Shown: piece by piece, positions 6,739 through 14,364 of the stretch
Position numbering within the stretch: the first letter of the stretch is position 1
Layout: each line of letters starts with the position of its first letter
Source of the DNA: Aestuariivita boseongensis
Lineage (GTDB): Bacteria; Pseudomonadota; Alphaproteobacteria; Rhodobacterales; Rhodobacteraceae
DNA: 39,999 nt
Assembly (NCBI RefSeq): GCF_001262635.1
Contig: NZ_JXYH01000031.1
Span: forward strand, 1-39,999
Reading direction: 5' to 3'
Notes under the pieces: model-generated
Database searches by the model: none
The model's input: only the letters and a program-made list of their open reading frames with translations
Told to the model about the DNA's origin: nothing
Translations under genes and position numbers: made by a program

Positions 6739-6766
6739 GCGTCAGATTTTTCGAAAAATCTGACGC
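6739..6766. repeat. 28-bp perfect palindrome, possible terminator
   Basis: GCGTCAGATTTTTC is followed at once by its exact reverse complement. The unit begins 2 bp after the YdcZ stop. The inner TTTTTCGAAAAA would give a hairpin with an AU-rich top; no T-tract follows on either strand, so intrinsic termination is not certain. It looks like a dispersed intergenic palindrome, but only one copy is in this window. Confidence 0.7.
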
Positions 6767-6811
6767 GCGCTCTAGATTGACGCGGGACACAGCAAAAAGG
6801 ACACCAGCCAG

Positions 6812-7054
6812 ATGTCAGACGCCCCCATCATCGCGCAAAAAGCTCCCTTTCCTGTCGAGGTCACCAGCGGAAAAACCTATTTCTGGTGCGCCTGCGGCAA
6901 ATCCAGCAAGCAGCCCTTCTGCGACGGCAGCCACAAGGACACCGAATTCAGCCCGGTGAAATACACCGCCGAGAAAGACCGCACCGTCTATTTCTGCGGC
7001 TGCAAGGCGACCGGCAAAAGCCCGATGTGCGACGGATCCCACAACGCATTGTGA
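6812..7054 (+). CDS. double CDGSH iron-sulphur domain protein
   Basis: In 80 residues there are two complete CDGSH motifs of the form C-x-C-x2-(S/T)-x3-P-x-C-D-G-S-H: C26, C28, C37, H41 and C62, C64, C73, H77. Each should bind a 2Fe-2S cluster with three Cys and one His, as in mitoNEET relatives; tandem-motif short proteins are known in bacteria. The role is probably redox sensing, electron transfer or cluster transfer in the cytosol. There is no membrane helix. It stands between a transporter and a DCC-family thiol protein, with no clear operon partner. Confidence 0.92.
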   Translation: MSDAPIIAQKAPFPVEVTSGKTYFWCACGKSSKQPFCDGSHKDTEFSPVKYTAEKDRTVYFCGCKATGKSPMCDGSHNAL

Positions 7055-7118
7055 CAGAGCGGGCCACTGCGGCATCGCGCCTCTGTATCCGGGCGCGGTG
7101 CGGTTTATCTGAGCGGAC

Positions 7119-7517
7119 ATGACGGAAACGAATGAACATACCGCCCAGACGCGCGTGCTTTACAACGCAGAATGTCCGGTCTGCAGTTTCGAGATCGATC
7201 ACTATGCCGCCTATGCGCGCAAGACCGCCCTGCCCATCGGGTTCGAGGACCTCAACAGCGGAGAACTCAGCGATTGGGGCCTGACCCGCGATCAGGCCGC
7301 GCGCAGGCTCTATGTGCTGAAAGACGGCAAGCTGGTCTCGGGCATCCCCGCCTTCCTGGTTCTGTGGGAAGACATGCCGCGATATCGCCCGCTCGCGCGG
7401 GTGATCGGCCTGCCGGGTATCCGACAGATGGCCAGCGCGGTCTATGACCACATTCTGGCCCCGCTGATCTATCGCTGGCACAAGCGGCGTCAGTTGCGCC
7501 GCAACGCCCTTAACTGA
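7119..7517 (+). CDS. DCC-family thiol-disulphide oxidoreductase-like protein (DUF393)
   Basis: The 132-aa sequence begins with VLYNAECPVCSFEIDHY, the CxxC (C19, C22) signature of the DCC/DUF393 family, in which a thioredoxin-like domain starts with YDGxCPxC. Here the Asp-Gly are replaced by Asn-Ala. The middle contains GLTRDQAARRLYVLKDGKLVSGIPAFLVLW, also typical. Function is predicted only: thiol-disulphide exchange, substrate unknown. The C-terminus is basic. Its last 28 bp overlap the 3' end of the convergent DUF6455 gene. Confidence 0.85.
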   Translation: MTETNEHTAQTRVLYNAECPVCSFEIDHYAAYARKTALPIGFEDLNSGELSDWGLTRDQAARRLYVLKDGKLVSGIPAFLVLWEDMPRYRPLARVIGLPGIRQMASAVYDHILAPLIYRWHKRRQLRRNALN

Positions 7518-7750
7518 TTGGTGTGAACGCAGAACGGGGGCGGTTCCGACGCGCAGCCTCCGGGCTGTTGTCCCAACCATTCCGCGCAGCGCGCGGTGCA
7601 TCCGGCTCTGAAGCAGCGGACAACCATGTGGCTGTAGTCATCGGGCGTTATCTGCCCCGCGGCCATCGCATCTCCGAGATTGATACCGACGGTGCGCGCG
7701 ACCGAGCGGGTCAGCCAAAAATGCTCCTCGATATCGCCCTGTATGGTCAC
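7490..7750 (-). CDS. DUF6455-family protein, third copy
   Basis: The 86-aa protein has the DUF6455 pattern: an N-terminal helical half with HFWLTRSVARTVGINLGDAM, then a Cys-rich half with RCFRAGC, CAEWL, GGC and FC. It aligns along its length with the two upstream genes, and the spacing of Cys suggests a metal or Fe-S site; no function is known to me. The start is GTG 7750, overlapping the TGA of the previous copy as GTGA. The 3' end overlaps the convergent DCC gene by 28 bp. Such small proteins are common in Rhodobacterales. Confidence 0.75.
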   Translation of the reverse strand: MTIQGDIEEHFWLTRSVARTVGINLGDAMAAGQITPDDYSHMVVRCFRAGCTARCAEWLGQQPGGCASEPPPFCVHTNQLRALRRN

Positions 7751-8019
7751 GAGACGGCGTCCAACCTCCTGCGCTTGAGTTCTTCAAGCCGCGCCCGGTT
7801 CAGGCAGGACGCGGGCGCGCAGCCCTGACCATTGTTCCTGGCCAGCCATTCATCGCAGCGCGGACCCCAGCCACAGCCCTGACACGTTTTCACGATATCG
7901 GCCCAATCCTGCTGGCTCAGCACCCCATCGGCATGGGCGCCCACCAGGTCCAGATCGGTGGCCTGCCCCATGCGTTTGGCCCGCCAGAAATGGTCCCGCA
8001 TGCGTCCAAGCGGTTTCAC
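7747..8019 (-). CDS. DUF6455-family protein, second copy
   Basis: From GTG 8019 this is a 90-aa DUF6455 protein. The GTG overlaps the stop of the first copy as GTGA and gives a 12-residue lead before HFW, the same as in the third copy, so it was preferred to the internal ATG at 8001. The Cys half reads TCQGCGWGPRC, DEWLARN, GC and SC, the fullest Cys set of the three. The frame is open further upstream but only antisense to or in another frame of the first copy. Function unknown. Confidence 0.75.
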   Translation of the reverse strand: MKPLGRMRDHFWRAKRMGQATDLDLVGAHADGVLSQQDWADIVKTCQGCGWGPRCDEWLARNNGQGCAPASCLNRARLEELKRRRLDAVS

Positions 8020-8279
8020 GATGGCTCTCCGGCCTTGAGGGATTTGAACAGATCGAGGTTCCGGCAATAGGCCGGGGGCGCGCTGCGCTCGGCCTCCTGC
8101 GCAAGCCAGCCCGCGCAATGGCCCGGATCCGAACAGCCCGTGCAGCGCAACACGGCGTCCGCCAGCTCGTCGAACTTTGCCGCACCGCTCAGAACGGCCT
8201 CCTCCAGATCGACGCCAACGGCCTGGGCCATCTGGTCCACCAATGCGGCATGGGTCTTGAGGTTTTTGGTCGTCGTCAT
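8016..8279 (-). CDS. DUF6455-family protein, first copy
   Basis: This 87-aa protein opens the cluster of three. ATG 8279 has a good GGGAGAGGG site upstream. It shows the family layout: a helical N-terminal half with VDQMAQAVGVDLEEAV and a C-terminal half with RCTGCSDPGHC, AGWL and YCRN. One Cys found in the other two (the GC before the last Cys) is Ser here, so any metal site may differ. It is 109 bp downstream of the M48 protease gene on the same strand. Function unknown. Confidence 0.75.
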   Translation of the reverse strand: MTTTKNLKTHAALVDQMAQAVGVDLEEAVLSGAAKFDELADAVLRCTGCSDPGHCAGWLAQEAERSAPPAYCRNLDLFKSLKAGEPS

Positions 8280-8388
8280 GTCCCTCTCCCTTCAGGACGT
8301 TTGCGACGACCATATCGGCTTTCCACACCGCCTGCCCTTGATCGAGGTCAAAGCCGGTGCAGGAACAGCGCTTGCGGCGCTAGATACC

Positions 8389-9108
8389 CTAAAGCTGGTT
8401 CAGCGTGGCGCGCACCACCTGCATCCGCTGCGCATTGGGGGGATGGGTGCCCAGAAAGCGGTTGCCGGGATCGGGGATGCGATTGAAGAACTCCGCCCCC
8501 CGCAGCACGTTGTACCCAGCCCGGTGGGTGATGATCGTGCCAAGCTGATCCGCTTCCAGCTCGAATTCCTTGGAATAGCTGCGCGAGCCCACGAAGGCCC
8601 CGATCTGCTGGGCCGATTCCAGATCCGCCCCCGCCCCGCCGGTGAGCGACGCCAGCCCGGCAAAGATCACCGCGCCTGCAGCCGCGTTGCGCTGCTGGCG
8701 ATCGATATGCCCCAGGATGTGATGCGCCGCCTCATGCCCCATGACAAAGGCCAATTCATCTGCATTCCGCGCCTGGGCGATCAGACCGATGGTGAAGGCG
8801 ATGATGGGGCGGCCGTTCTCGTCCCGCGTCTGGAAGGCGTTGGGCGGCTGGTTGCGCCGGTCGTCCACAACGATCAGGTAATCGCAGTTCACCCCCCGCG
8901 TGCGGTTGCGGCACTCACGCTCGGCCACCGGTTCCATCGTGCGGACCACGCTGACGAAGGCGCGCGCGGCCTCATCCGGCGACATTTGCGGGCCAGCGGG
9001 CTGCACGCTGGGTGTTTGGCCCGCCGGGCCGGGAACAGGGGCAGGCACATCACAGGCCACAAGGCCGATCAGGGCACAAAAGGCAAAAAGGGCGCGCGCA
9101 AGCGGCAT
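8389..9108 (-). CDS. M48-family metalloprotease, lipoprotein
   Basis: From ATG 9108 (GGAGAGA upstream) the 239-aa product has a lipoprotein signal (IGLVAC, Cys 19), a Pro-rich linker, and an M48 peptidase domain. GHEAAHHILGH gives the zinc motif HExxH (H125, E126, H129), and EFELEADQLG supplies the third ligand Glu and the following ExxAD. THPPNAQRM near the end is usual in M48 proteins of the YggG/LoiP type. It should act at the periplasmic face of a membrane, probably in envelope protein quality control. A longer frame from 9171 lacks the signal at its start and was rejected. Confidence 0.9.
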   Translation of the reverse strand: MPLARALFAFCALIGLVACDVPAPVPGPAGQTPSVQPAGPQMSPDEAARAFVSVVRTMEPVAERECRNRTRGVNCDYLIVVDDRRNQPPNAFQTRDENGRPIIAFTIGLIAQARNADELAFVMGHEAAHHILGHIDRQQRNAAAGAVIFAGLASLTGGAGADLESAQQIGAFVGSRSYSKEFELEADQLGTIITHRAGYNVLRGAEFFNRIPDPGNRFLGTHPPNAQRMQVVRATLNQL

Positions 9109-9231
9109 GATCTCTCCGGAACTCAGAATTCGTTCTCGTGTCGGACGATAAACATAGACCACATGTTCCACCAGATCAGATCACTAAGCCGTGCGCTTGC
9201 AAATTTCCGCGCGCCGCTTCACGGTGCGGGC

Positions 9232-9477
9232 ATGTTTACGATCGAGCATGAATTTGACGCCACCGTCATCACCCTTGTGGACGAGGGCGAGACGCCCCTG
9301 CAGGAAGATGTCACCATCAATTCCTTCGCGGAATGCGTGACACTTGAACAATGGGATCCGCGCACGGACCGGGTGCAGAAAATCACCCTGTCGCCCGAGC
9401 AGTTGCGCGATCTGGCCGCCGCGCTGGACCTGCCTGAAGGGGTCTATGCGCTGCGCAAACCCAATGACACGGCCTGA
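9232..9477 (+). CDS. small conserved-type protein, unknown function
   Basis: The 81-aa acidic protein (MFTIEHEFDATVITLVDEG...) has no signal peptide, membrane helix or known motif. The pattern of alternating strands followed by a helix (SPEQLRDLAAALDLPEGVY) suggests a compact alpha/beta fold. It starts at ATG 9232, ends 13 bp before the deacetylase-like gene on the same strand, and is probably cotranscribed with it. A long frame upstream is antisense to the M48 gene and not coding. Family not recognised. Confidence 0.7.
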   Translation: MFTIEHEFDATVITLVDEGETPLQEDVTINSFAECVTLEQWDPRTDRVQKITLSPEQLRDLAAALDLPEGVYALRKPNDTA

Positions 9478-9490
9478 GGGGGGGCAGACC

Positions 9491-10594
9491 ATGGCAACCG
9501 GCTTTTTCTGGGATGAACGCTGTTTCTGGCATGGCGGCGGCAATTACGCCTTCACCCTGCCTCTGGGCGGTCTGGTTCAGCCGATGGCGGCGGGCGGCTT
9601 GCCCGAAAGCCCGGAGACCAAGCGCCGGCTGAAGAACCTGATGGATGTGACGGGGCTGACGGCGGAACTTGCCGCGCAATCCGCGCCCGAGGCGACGCGG
9701 GAAGATCTGCTGCGCGTGCATCCCGAAACCTATCTGGATGAATTCAAACGCATGTCCGACGCGGGCGGCGGCGAACTGGGCCTGCGCACGCCTTTTGCCA
9801 AGGGCGGCTATGAACATGCCGCCCTGTCGGCGGGCCTTGCCAAGGCGGCAGTTGAACAGGTCTGGACCGGGGCGCTGGACAATGCCTATGCGCTGTCGCG
9901 CCCGCCGGGGCATCACTGCCTTCCCGATTTCCCCAATGGCTTTTGCCTGATGGCCAATATCGCCATTGCCATCGAGGCGGCAAAGGCTAATCATGGCCTG
10001 GGCCGCGTGGCGGTTCTGGATTGGGACGTCCATCACGGCAACGGGACCGAGGCGATCTTCTATGACCGCGACGATGTGCTGACGATCTCGATCCATCAGG
10101 AAGGCAATTACCCCCTGGATACCGGCGCGATCACCGATCGGGGCGAAGGGGCGGGAGAGGGCTTCAACATCAACATCCCCCTGCCCGGCGGCGCGGGCGA
10201 TGCCTGTTACGCGCAGGTGATGGAGCAGATCGTCCGGCCCGCTTTGGACCGGTTCCAGCCCGACATGATCATCGTTGCCTGCGGCTTTGACGGCTCGGCC
10301 ATCGACCCGCTGGCGCGGATGATGCTGACCGCGGATGGCTTTGCCACGCTGACCCGGCAGATCATGGACGCGGCAGAGGCTCTGTGCGGCGGAAAGCTCG
10401 TTCTGGTCCATGAAGGCGGTTATTCCGAGGTCTATGTGCCCTTCTGCGGCCATGCCACCATCGCCACGCTTGCGGGCAGCGAGATCACCGCCCCGGATCC
10501 GCTTGAGGTCAATCTGAAAACCCGCCAGCCCAGGGGCCGCTTCGCCGATTTCCTTGAATCCGAGGTCGCGCATCTGGCGAAAGAGCTTCTCTGA
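9491..10594 (+). CDS. class II histone deacetylase / acetylpolyamine amidohydrolase-like enzyme
   Basis: The 367-aa protein is a full arginase/deacetylase-fold hydrolase. The catalytic His pair is in RPPGHH (141-142); zinc ligands are D179 and H181 in LDWDVHHGNGT and D267 in CGFDGSAIDP; a glycine-rich HEGGY loop near the end holds the catalytic Tyr. Bacterial members remove acetyl or other acyl groups from polyamines or small amines, less often from proteins; the substrate cannot be told here. The start ATG has a G-rich ribosome site in the gap after the 81-aa gene. A large antisense frame across this gene is a codon-bias shadow. Confidence 0.9.
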   Translation: MATGFFWDERCFWHGGGNYAFTLPLGGLVQPMAAGGLPESPETKRRLKNLMDVTGLTAELAAQSAPEATREDLLRVHPETYLDEFKRMSDAGGGELGLRTPFAKGGYEHAALSAGLAKAAVEQVWTGALDNAYALSRPPGHHCLPDFPNGFCLMANIAIAIEAAKANHGLGRVAVLDWDVHHGNGTEAIFYDRDDVLTISIHQEGNYPLDTGAITDRGEGAGEGFNINIPLPGGAGDACYAQVMEQIVRPALDRFQPDMIIVACGFDGSAIDPLARMMLTADGFATLTRQIMDAAEALCGGKLVLVHEGGYSEVYVPFCGHATIATLAGSEITAPDPLEVNLKTRQPRGRFADFLESEVAHLAKELL

Positions 10595-10602
10595 ACGCGA
10601 CA

Positions 10603-10625
10603 CCCGCGACTTTGGTTTGCGCGGG
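10603..10625. terminator. GC hairpin after the deacetylase-like gene
   Basis: CCCGCG and CGCGGG form a 6-bp stem with an 11-nt loop, 9 bp past the stop codon. No T-run follows, so it may only weaken read-through or protect the 3' end. Confidence 0.35.
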
Positions 10626-10706
10626 TCAAATCCCCGCCTGCCCCTTGAAATCCCCGCCGGGATGACCGAGATACCCAGCACAGCTGAATGTAAAAAGGCT
10701 TCACAT

Positions 10707-11285
10707 ATGCCCGACAAGAACCAGGCCGCGCTTGATTTCCTTCTTACCCGGCGGTCACGCCCGGCCAAGACGCTGCAAGCGCCCGTCCCGGACCGTGACA
10801 CGCTGATGACGCTTCTGACGGCGGCCGCGCGCACGCCCGATCATGGCAAGCTGGAGCCGTGGCGGTTCATCGTGCTGGAAGGGGCCGTCTTTACCCGTCT
10901 TTCGGCTCTGGTGGCCGAGCGCGGCGCAGCCCTGGGCAAGTCCGAGGAAGACATCACCAAAGCCCAAAACCAGTTCGACATGGGCAACCTGGCCGTCGTC
11001 GTTGTCGAAAGCCCCAAACCGTCGGAAAAGATTCCCGCACTTGAGCAGACCTATTCCACGGGTGCGGTCTGTCTGGCACTGCTGAATGCGGCACTGGCCG
11101 CAGGCTGGGGGGCCAACTGGCTGTCGGGCTGGCCCTCCCACGATGCCGAGTTTTGCGCGACCGGCCTAGGCCTTGCCCCGCAGGAGCGCGTTGCGGGCAT
11201 CATCCATATCGGCACTGAAAAAAGCGCCCCGCCCGAACGCCCGCGCCCGGATGTGGAGGCGATCACCGCATGGCACTCCCGGTAA
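10707..11285 (+). CDS. nitroreductase-family protein
   Basis: From ATG 10707 (AAGG upstream) this is a 192-aa FMN-dependent nitroreductase-like protein. LLTRRSRPAKTLQAPVPDRDTL at the start carries the RRS FMN-phosphate motif; TAAARTPDHGKLEPWRFIVLEG is the usual second block, and GWGANWLSG with GIIHIGT the third. It resembles the small YdjA-like subgroup. The natural substrate is unknown; reduction of nitro compounds or other acceptors with NAD(P)H is the family activity. The stop overlaps the start of the EI24 gene by 16 bp, so the two are probably cotranslated. Confidence 0.87.
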   Translation: MPDKNQAALDFLLTRRSRPAKTLQAPVPDRDTLMTLLTAAARTPDHGKLEPWRFIVLEGAVFTRLSALVAERGAALGKSEEDITKAQNQFDMGNLAVVVVESPKPSEKIPALEQTYSTGAVCLALLNAALAAGWGANWLSGWPSHDAEFCATGLGLAPQERVAGIIHIGTEKSAPPERPRPDVEAITAWHSR

Positions 11286-11974
11286 TCTTCTCGTCCTTCT
11301 TTGCGGCTCTGGGCCAGATGGGCGACCGTGCGTTTCGCCGCGTGCTTGTCCTGGGCATCGCGCTGACGCTGGCGCTGCTGATCGGGGCCACGGCGGGCTT
11401 GCTGACGCTTGTTCAAAGCCTTGTCACAGATGAGGTCGGCCTGCCCCTGATCGGCCCCGTGACCTGGGTGGACGATATCCTCAGCGCCTCATCGGTGCTG
11501 GTGATGCTGGTTCTGTCGGTCTTTCTGATGGTGCCGGTGGCCTCTGCCATCACGTCGATGTTTCTCGACACTGTCGCCGACGCGGTCGAAGCGCGCCATT
11601 ACCCAAGACTGCCCGCCGTCAGCCCGGTGCCTTTTGCCGATGCGCTGCGCGATACGGTGAATTTTCTGGGGGTGCTGATCGCCGCGAACCTGCTGGCGAT
11701 CGTGCTTTATATCATCTTCACCCCAGCCGCGCCCTTCATCTTCTGGGGTTTGAACGGCTTCCTGCTGGGCCGGGAGTATTTCACCCTGGCCGCCATGCGC
11801 CGCGTGGGCCGGGCCGGCGCGAAAGAGCTCAGGCGCAAACATTCCGGCACCATCTGGCTGGCCGGTGCATTGATGGCCATTCCGCTGTCTGTGCCCCTGG
11901 TGAACCTGGTGATCCCGATCCTGGGGGCCGCCACCTTCACCCATATCTTCCACAAGCTTGAGGGCGCGCGTTAG
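11270..11974 (+). CDS. EI24-domain membrane protein (CysZ-like)
   Basis: The 234-aa integral membrane protein has the EI24/CysZ layout: four to six hydrophobic segments (about residues 22-47, 70-95, 130-155, 190-225) and the conserved GLNGFLLGREYFTLAAMRR block before a basic stretch. E. coli CysZ takes up sulphate, but alphaproteobacterial EI24 proteins are not shown to do so, and sat at the right end of the window is 27 kb away. It overlaps the nitroreductase gene by 16 bp. Convergent DUF1467 gene follows. Confidence 0.85.
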   Translation: MALPVIFSSFFAALGQMGDRAFRRVLVLGIALTLALLIGATAGLLTLVQSLVTDEVGLPLIGPVTWVDDILSASSVLVMLVLSVFLMVPVASAITSMFLDTVADAVEARHYPRLPAVSPVPFADALRDTVNFLGVLIAANLLAIVLYIIFTPAAPFIFWGLNGFLLGREYFTLAAMRRVGRAGAKELRRKHSGTIWLAGALMAIPLSVPLVNLVIPILGAATFTHIFHKLEGAR

Positions 11975-12000
11975 GCGCGCCTTTCACAGCAGGATCTGGC

Positions 12001-12279
12001 TCAGGGCGTGCCGCCAAACACCCGGTGGAACAGGTCGAAATCATCAACCGTCACCCAGCCCGACAGAATGATCCCCGACGTGATCGCCCAAAGCACAAAA
12101 GCCACGCAGGTTGTGATCCAGGCCTTTTTCTTCAGGTGATGATGCTCCGGCGCGCCCGCATGGGTGCCTGGCACGATATCGCCGGTATCGCCTTGCGTTT
12201 CCACACGGACGGGCAGCACGACCAGAAAGGTCATGAACCAGATCACGGCATAAAGAACCAAAGCCGATGTGATGCCCAT
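12001..12279 (-). CDS. DUF1467-family membrane protein
   Basis: The 92-aa protein has two membrane helices (about residues 4-24 and 54-74) joined by a polar loop with THAGAPEHHHLKKKAW. Helix one contains YAVIWFMTFLVVLPVR, the DUF1467 signature. ATG 12279 is preceded by a perfect AGGAGG; the codon before it is TTG and was not used. In many alphaproteobacteria this gene follows the methylmalonyl-CoA epimerase gene, as here (63 bp apart, same strand). No biochemical role is known to me. Confidence 0.88.
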   Translation of the reverse strand: MGITSALVLYAVIWFMTFLVVLPVRVETQGDTGDIVPGTHAGAPEHHHLKKKAWITTCVAFVLWAITSGIILSGWVTVDDFDLFHRVFGGTP

Positions 12280-12342
12280 CAAGGCCTCCTGTCATAGACG
12301 TTGCAAAAAACAGGTAGGGGCAAAGCCCGCGCCCGCAAGGGC

Positions 12343-12747
12343 TCAGACCTGTTCAAGCTCCACAAGGCAGCCGTTGAAATCCTTGGGATGCAGGAACAGC
12401 ACCGGCTTGCCATGGGCGCCGATCTTGGGCTCTCCGGTTCCCAGCACGCGGGCGCCGGTTTCCTTCAGGTGATCGCGGGCGGCCAGAATGTCATCGACCT
12501 CATAGCAGACATGGTGAATGCCGCCCGAAGGGTTCTTTTCCAGAAACCCCTTGATCGGACTGTCTTCGCCCAAGGGATACAGAAGTTCGATCTTGGTATT
12601 GGGCAATTCGATGAAGATGACGGTCACACCGTGATCGGGTTCGTCCTGTGGCGCGCCCACCTTTGCGCCCAAAGCGGTGCGATACTGATCCGCGGCGGCC
12701 TCCAGATCCGGTACGGCAATGGCGACATGGTTCAAACGGCCGATCAT
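12343..12747 (-). CDS. mce: methylmalonyl-CoA epimerase
   Basis: The 134-aa enzyme converts (2S)- to (2R)-methylmalonyl-CoA in propionyl-CoA catabolism. It belongs to the glyoxalase/VOC fold: LNHVAIAVPDLEAA carries the first metal His, FIELPNTKIELLYPL the middle strands, GGIHHVCYEVDDI the central His pair, and VLFLHPKDFNGCLVELEQ the C-terminal Glu. Start ATG 12747 has AAGGAGA at good spacing; an ATG six codons upstream lacks one. It is followed by DUF1467, a common pairing. The mutase and propionyl-CoA carboxylase genes are not in the window. Confidence 0.93.
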   Translation of the reverse strand: MIGRLNHVAIAVPDLEAAADQYRTALGAKVGAPQDEPDHGVTVIFIELPNTKIELLYPLGEDSPIKGFLEKNPSGGIHHVCYEVDDILAARDHLKETGARVLGTGEPKIGAHGKPVLFLHPKDFNGCLVELEQV

Positions 12748-12885
12748 CTCGGGGGTCTCCTTCATCCTGATCTCGGGCCGGTTATGGGGATTTGCACCCG
12801 CCGGGGCAAGGCCCGTCGGGCACGTTAACCTGCTGTTAGCCGAAATTGCGCCAAGCTCGACCCATCACAAGCCAAGGAGCCCTTG

Positions 12886-13605
12886 ATGGACGATTCGGAT
12901 CCCTTTGCCGCCCGCCTGCAAAAACCCACCGCCGCGCGCCCGCTTTTGGGCCTGACCATCCTTCTGGTCGAAGACAGCCGATATGCGTCCGAAGCGATGC
13001 GCCTTCTGTGCCTGCGCAGCGGTGCGCGCATCCGACGCGCCGACAGCCTGCGCGCTGCCCGCCGGCATCTGCAGGTCTATCGCCCCTCTGGCGTGGTGGT
13101 CGATCTGGGTCTGCCCGACGGGTCGGGCCTTGATCTGATCGCCGAACTGGATCAGGCTCATCCCCGCGTTGGCGTGCTGCTGGCCTGCTCCGGGGATGAC
13201 GTGTCCGAACAGGCCGCACTCGCGGCAGGCGCTGACGGGTTTCTGGCCAAACCCATCCACAGCCTCGCCATCTTTCAGGAGGCAATCCTGTCGCGCCTGC
13301 CCGCCGATCAGCAGCCCTCCGGCCCCCGCAGCCTGAATGACGAGGCGATTGACCCCGACCCGATGGCCTTCCGCGACGACATGGCTCACGCGGCCGAGGT
13401 GCTGACCGATACCAGCGATGAAAAGATGCTGGATTACGCCGCGCAATTCATCGGCGGTGTGGCGCGCAGCGCGGCGGATGACGCTTTGGCTCTGGCCGCG
13501 CGGCAACTGGCGGAAACCCGCGCCATGGGCCGGCCTGTCACCGCCGATGCGGCGCGGGTGGCGGGGCTGGTTCAGGAACGGCTGCAGCGGAAATGGGCGA
13601 TGTGA
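12886..13605 (+). CDS. response regulator with uncharacterised C-terminal helical domain
   Basis: The 239-aa protein has one CheY-type receiver domain (about 22-140): acidic pair E29/D30, phospho-acceptor D73 in VVVDLGLPDGSGLDL, Ser 102 and K122 in LAKP. The remaining 95 residues carry no DNA-binding, HD-GYP, GGDEF or kinase motif that I can see; they are predicted helical (MAHAAEVLTDTSDEKMLDYAAQFIGG...) and could be an Hpt-like or protein-binding domain, but no phosphorylatable HxxKG is present. ATG 12886 has AAGGAG upstream. No histidine kinase is adjacent. The stop directly abuts the convergent GNAT gene with no intervening base. Confidence 0.82.
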   Translation: MDDSDPFAARLQKPTAARPLLGLTILLVEDSRYASEAMRLLCLRSGARIRRADSLRAARRHLQVYRPSGVVVDLGLPDGSGLDLIAELDQAHPRVGVLLACSGDDVSEQAALAAGADGFLAKPIHSLAIFQEAILSRLPADQQPSGPRSLNDEAIDPDPMAFRDDMAHAAEVLTDTSDEKMLDYAAQFIGGVARSAADDALALAARQLAETRAMGRPVTADAARVAGLVQERLQRKWAM

Positions 13606-14322
13606 TCAAAGCACGGGGTCAGAGGCCACGCGCACCAGCTGTGTAAGATCGCTCAACCGCTCAACCTGCCGCCCGTGTGCGTCGAAATTCGCGGGTGACA
13701 GCCACATGGTGAAGGCCTCGCGCAACGCGGGCCATTCGCTGTCGATCGCAGCAAACCACGCCGTGTCGCGGTTGCGCCCCTTGATCACGGCGGCCTGACG
13801 GAAGACGCCCTCGTAACTCAGCCCCAGCCGCTGCGCTGCCCGCCGCGACGCGATATTCAGCGCGTTGCATTTCCATTCGAACCGGCGATAGCCCGCCTCG
13901 AACGCCCAATCCATCATCAAAAACAGCGCCTCGGTCGCTGCGCGGGTGCGCTGCAATGACGGCGACATGGCGATATGGCCCAATTCGATCGTGCCGGCCT
14001 CGGGCGTGATCCGCAGGAATGACGCCACACCGCCCCAGGCGCCGCGCTCCTTGTCATAGATCGCCATGAAGAACGGATCAGGCTTGCCTTCCACATCGCG
14101 CACCCAGCGATGATACTGCGCGGCCGAGGAAAACGGCCCATAGGGCATATAGGTCCAGACCGCATCCTGCCCGTCAAAAACCCGATAGAGCAGCGCCGCA
14201 TGGACATCGGCACGCAACGGCTCAAGCCGCGCATAGCGGCCCTCGCATGTCAGATCAGGATCGGGGACGGGCGGTGGGGCCCAATCCGGCACCCGCGCGC
14301 CCAAAGTCATGTCATCACTCAT
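13606..14322 (-). CDS. GNAT-family N-acetyltransferase (RimJ/RimL type)
   Basis: The 238-aa protein fits the RimL-like acetyltransferase subfamily. ARLEPLRADVHAALLYRVFDG is the N-terminal block, AIYDKERGAWGGVASFLRITPEAGTIELGHIAMSP the central strands, and RTRAATEALFLMMDWAFEAGYRRFEWKC with NIASRRAAQRLGLSYEGVFRQ the acetyl-CoA-binding and C-terminal segments. Members acetylate N-terminal amines or small molecules. It is convergent with and directly abuts the response regulator gene, and it follows aspS in the same direction after 43 bp, so it may be transcribed from the aspS promoter. Confidence 0.85.
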   Translation of the reverse strand: MSDDMTLGARVPDWAPPPVPDPDLTCEGRYARLEPLRADVHAALLYRVFDGQDAVWTYMPYGPFSSAAQYHRWVRDVEGKPDPFFMAIYDKERGAWGGVASFLRITPEAGTIELGHIAMSPSLQRTRAATEALFLMMDWAFEAGYRRFEWKCNALNIASRRAAQRLGLSYEGVFRQAAVIKGRNRDTAWFAAIDSEWPALREAFTMWLSPANFDAHGRQVERLSDLTQLVRVASDPVL

Positions 14323-14364
14323 GGCGCGACCCTAGCCGCCTTGCAGGAAGCCGCCAAGCGGCCA

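Noticed and set aside
10611-10645. tRNA-like 3' end with GCGGG-TCAAATC-CCCGC
   Set aside because: The T-loop lacks the second T of TTC and no acceptor, D or anticodon arms fit upstream, where the deacetylase-like coding region ends.
9383-10834. 483-aa minus-strand ORF
   Set aside because: Antisense shadow of the deacetylase-like gene caused by high G+C; low-complexity Arg/Gly/Ala text and no known domain.
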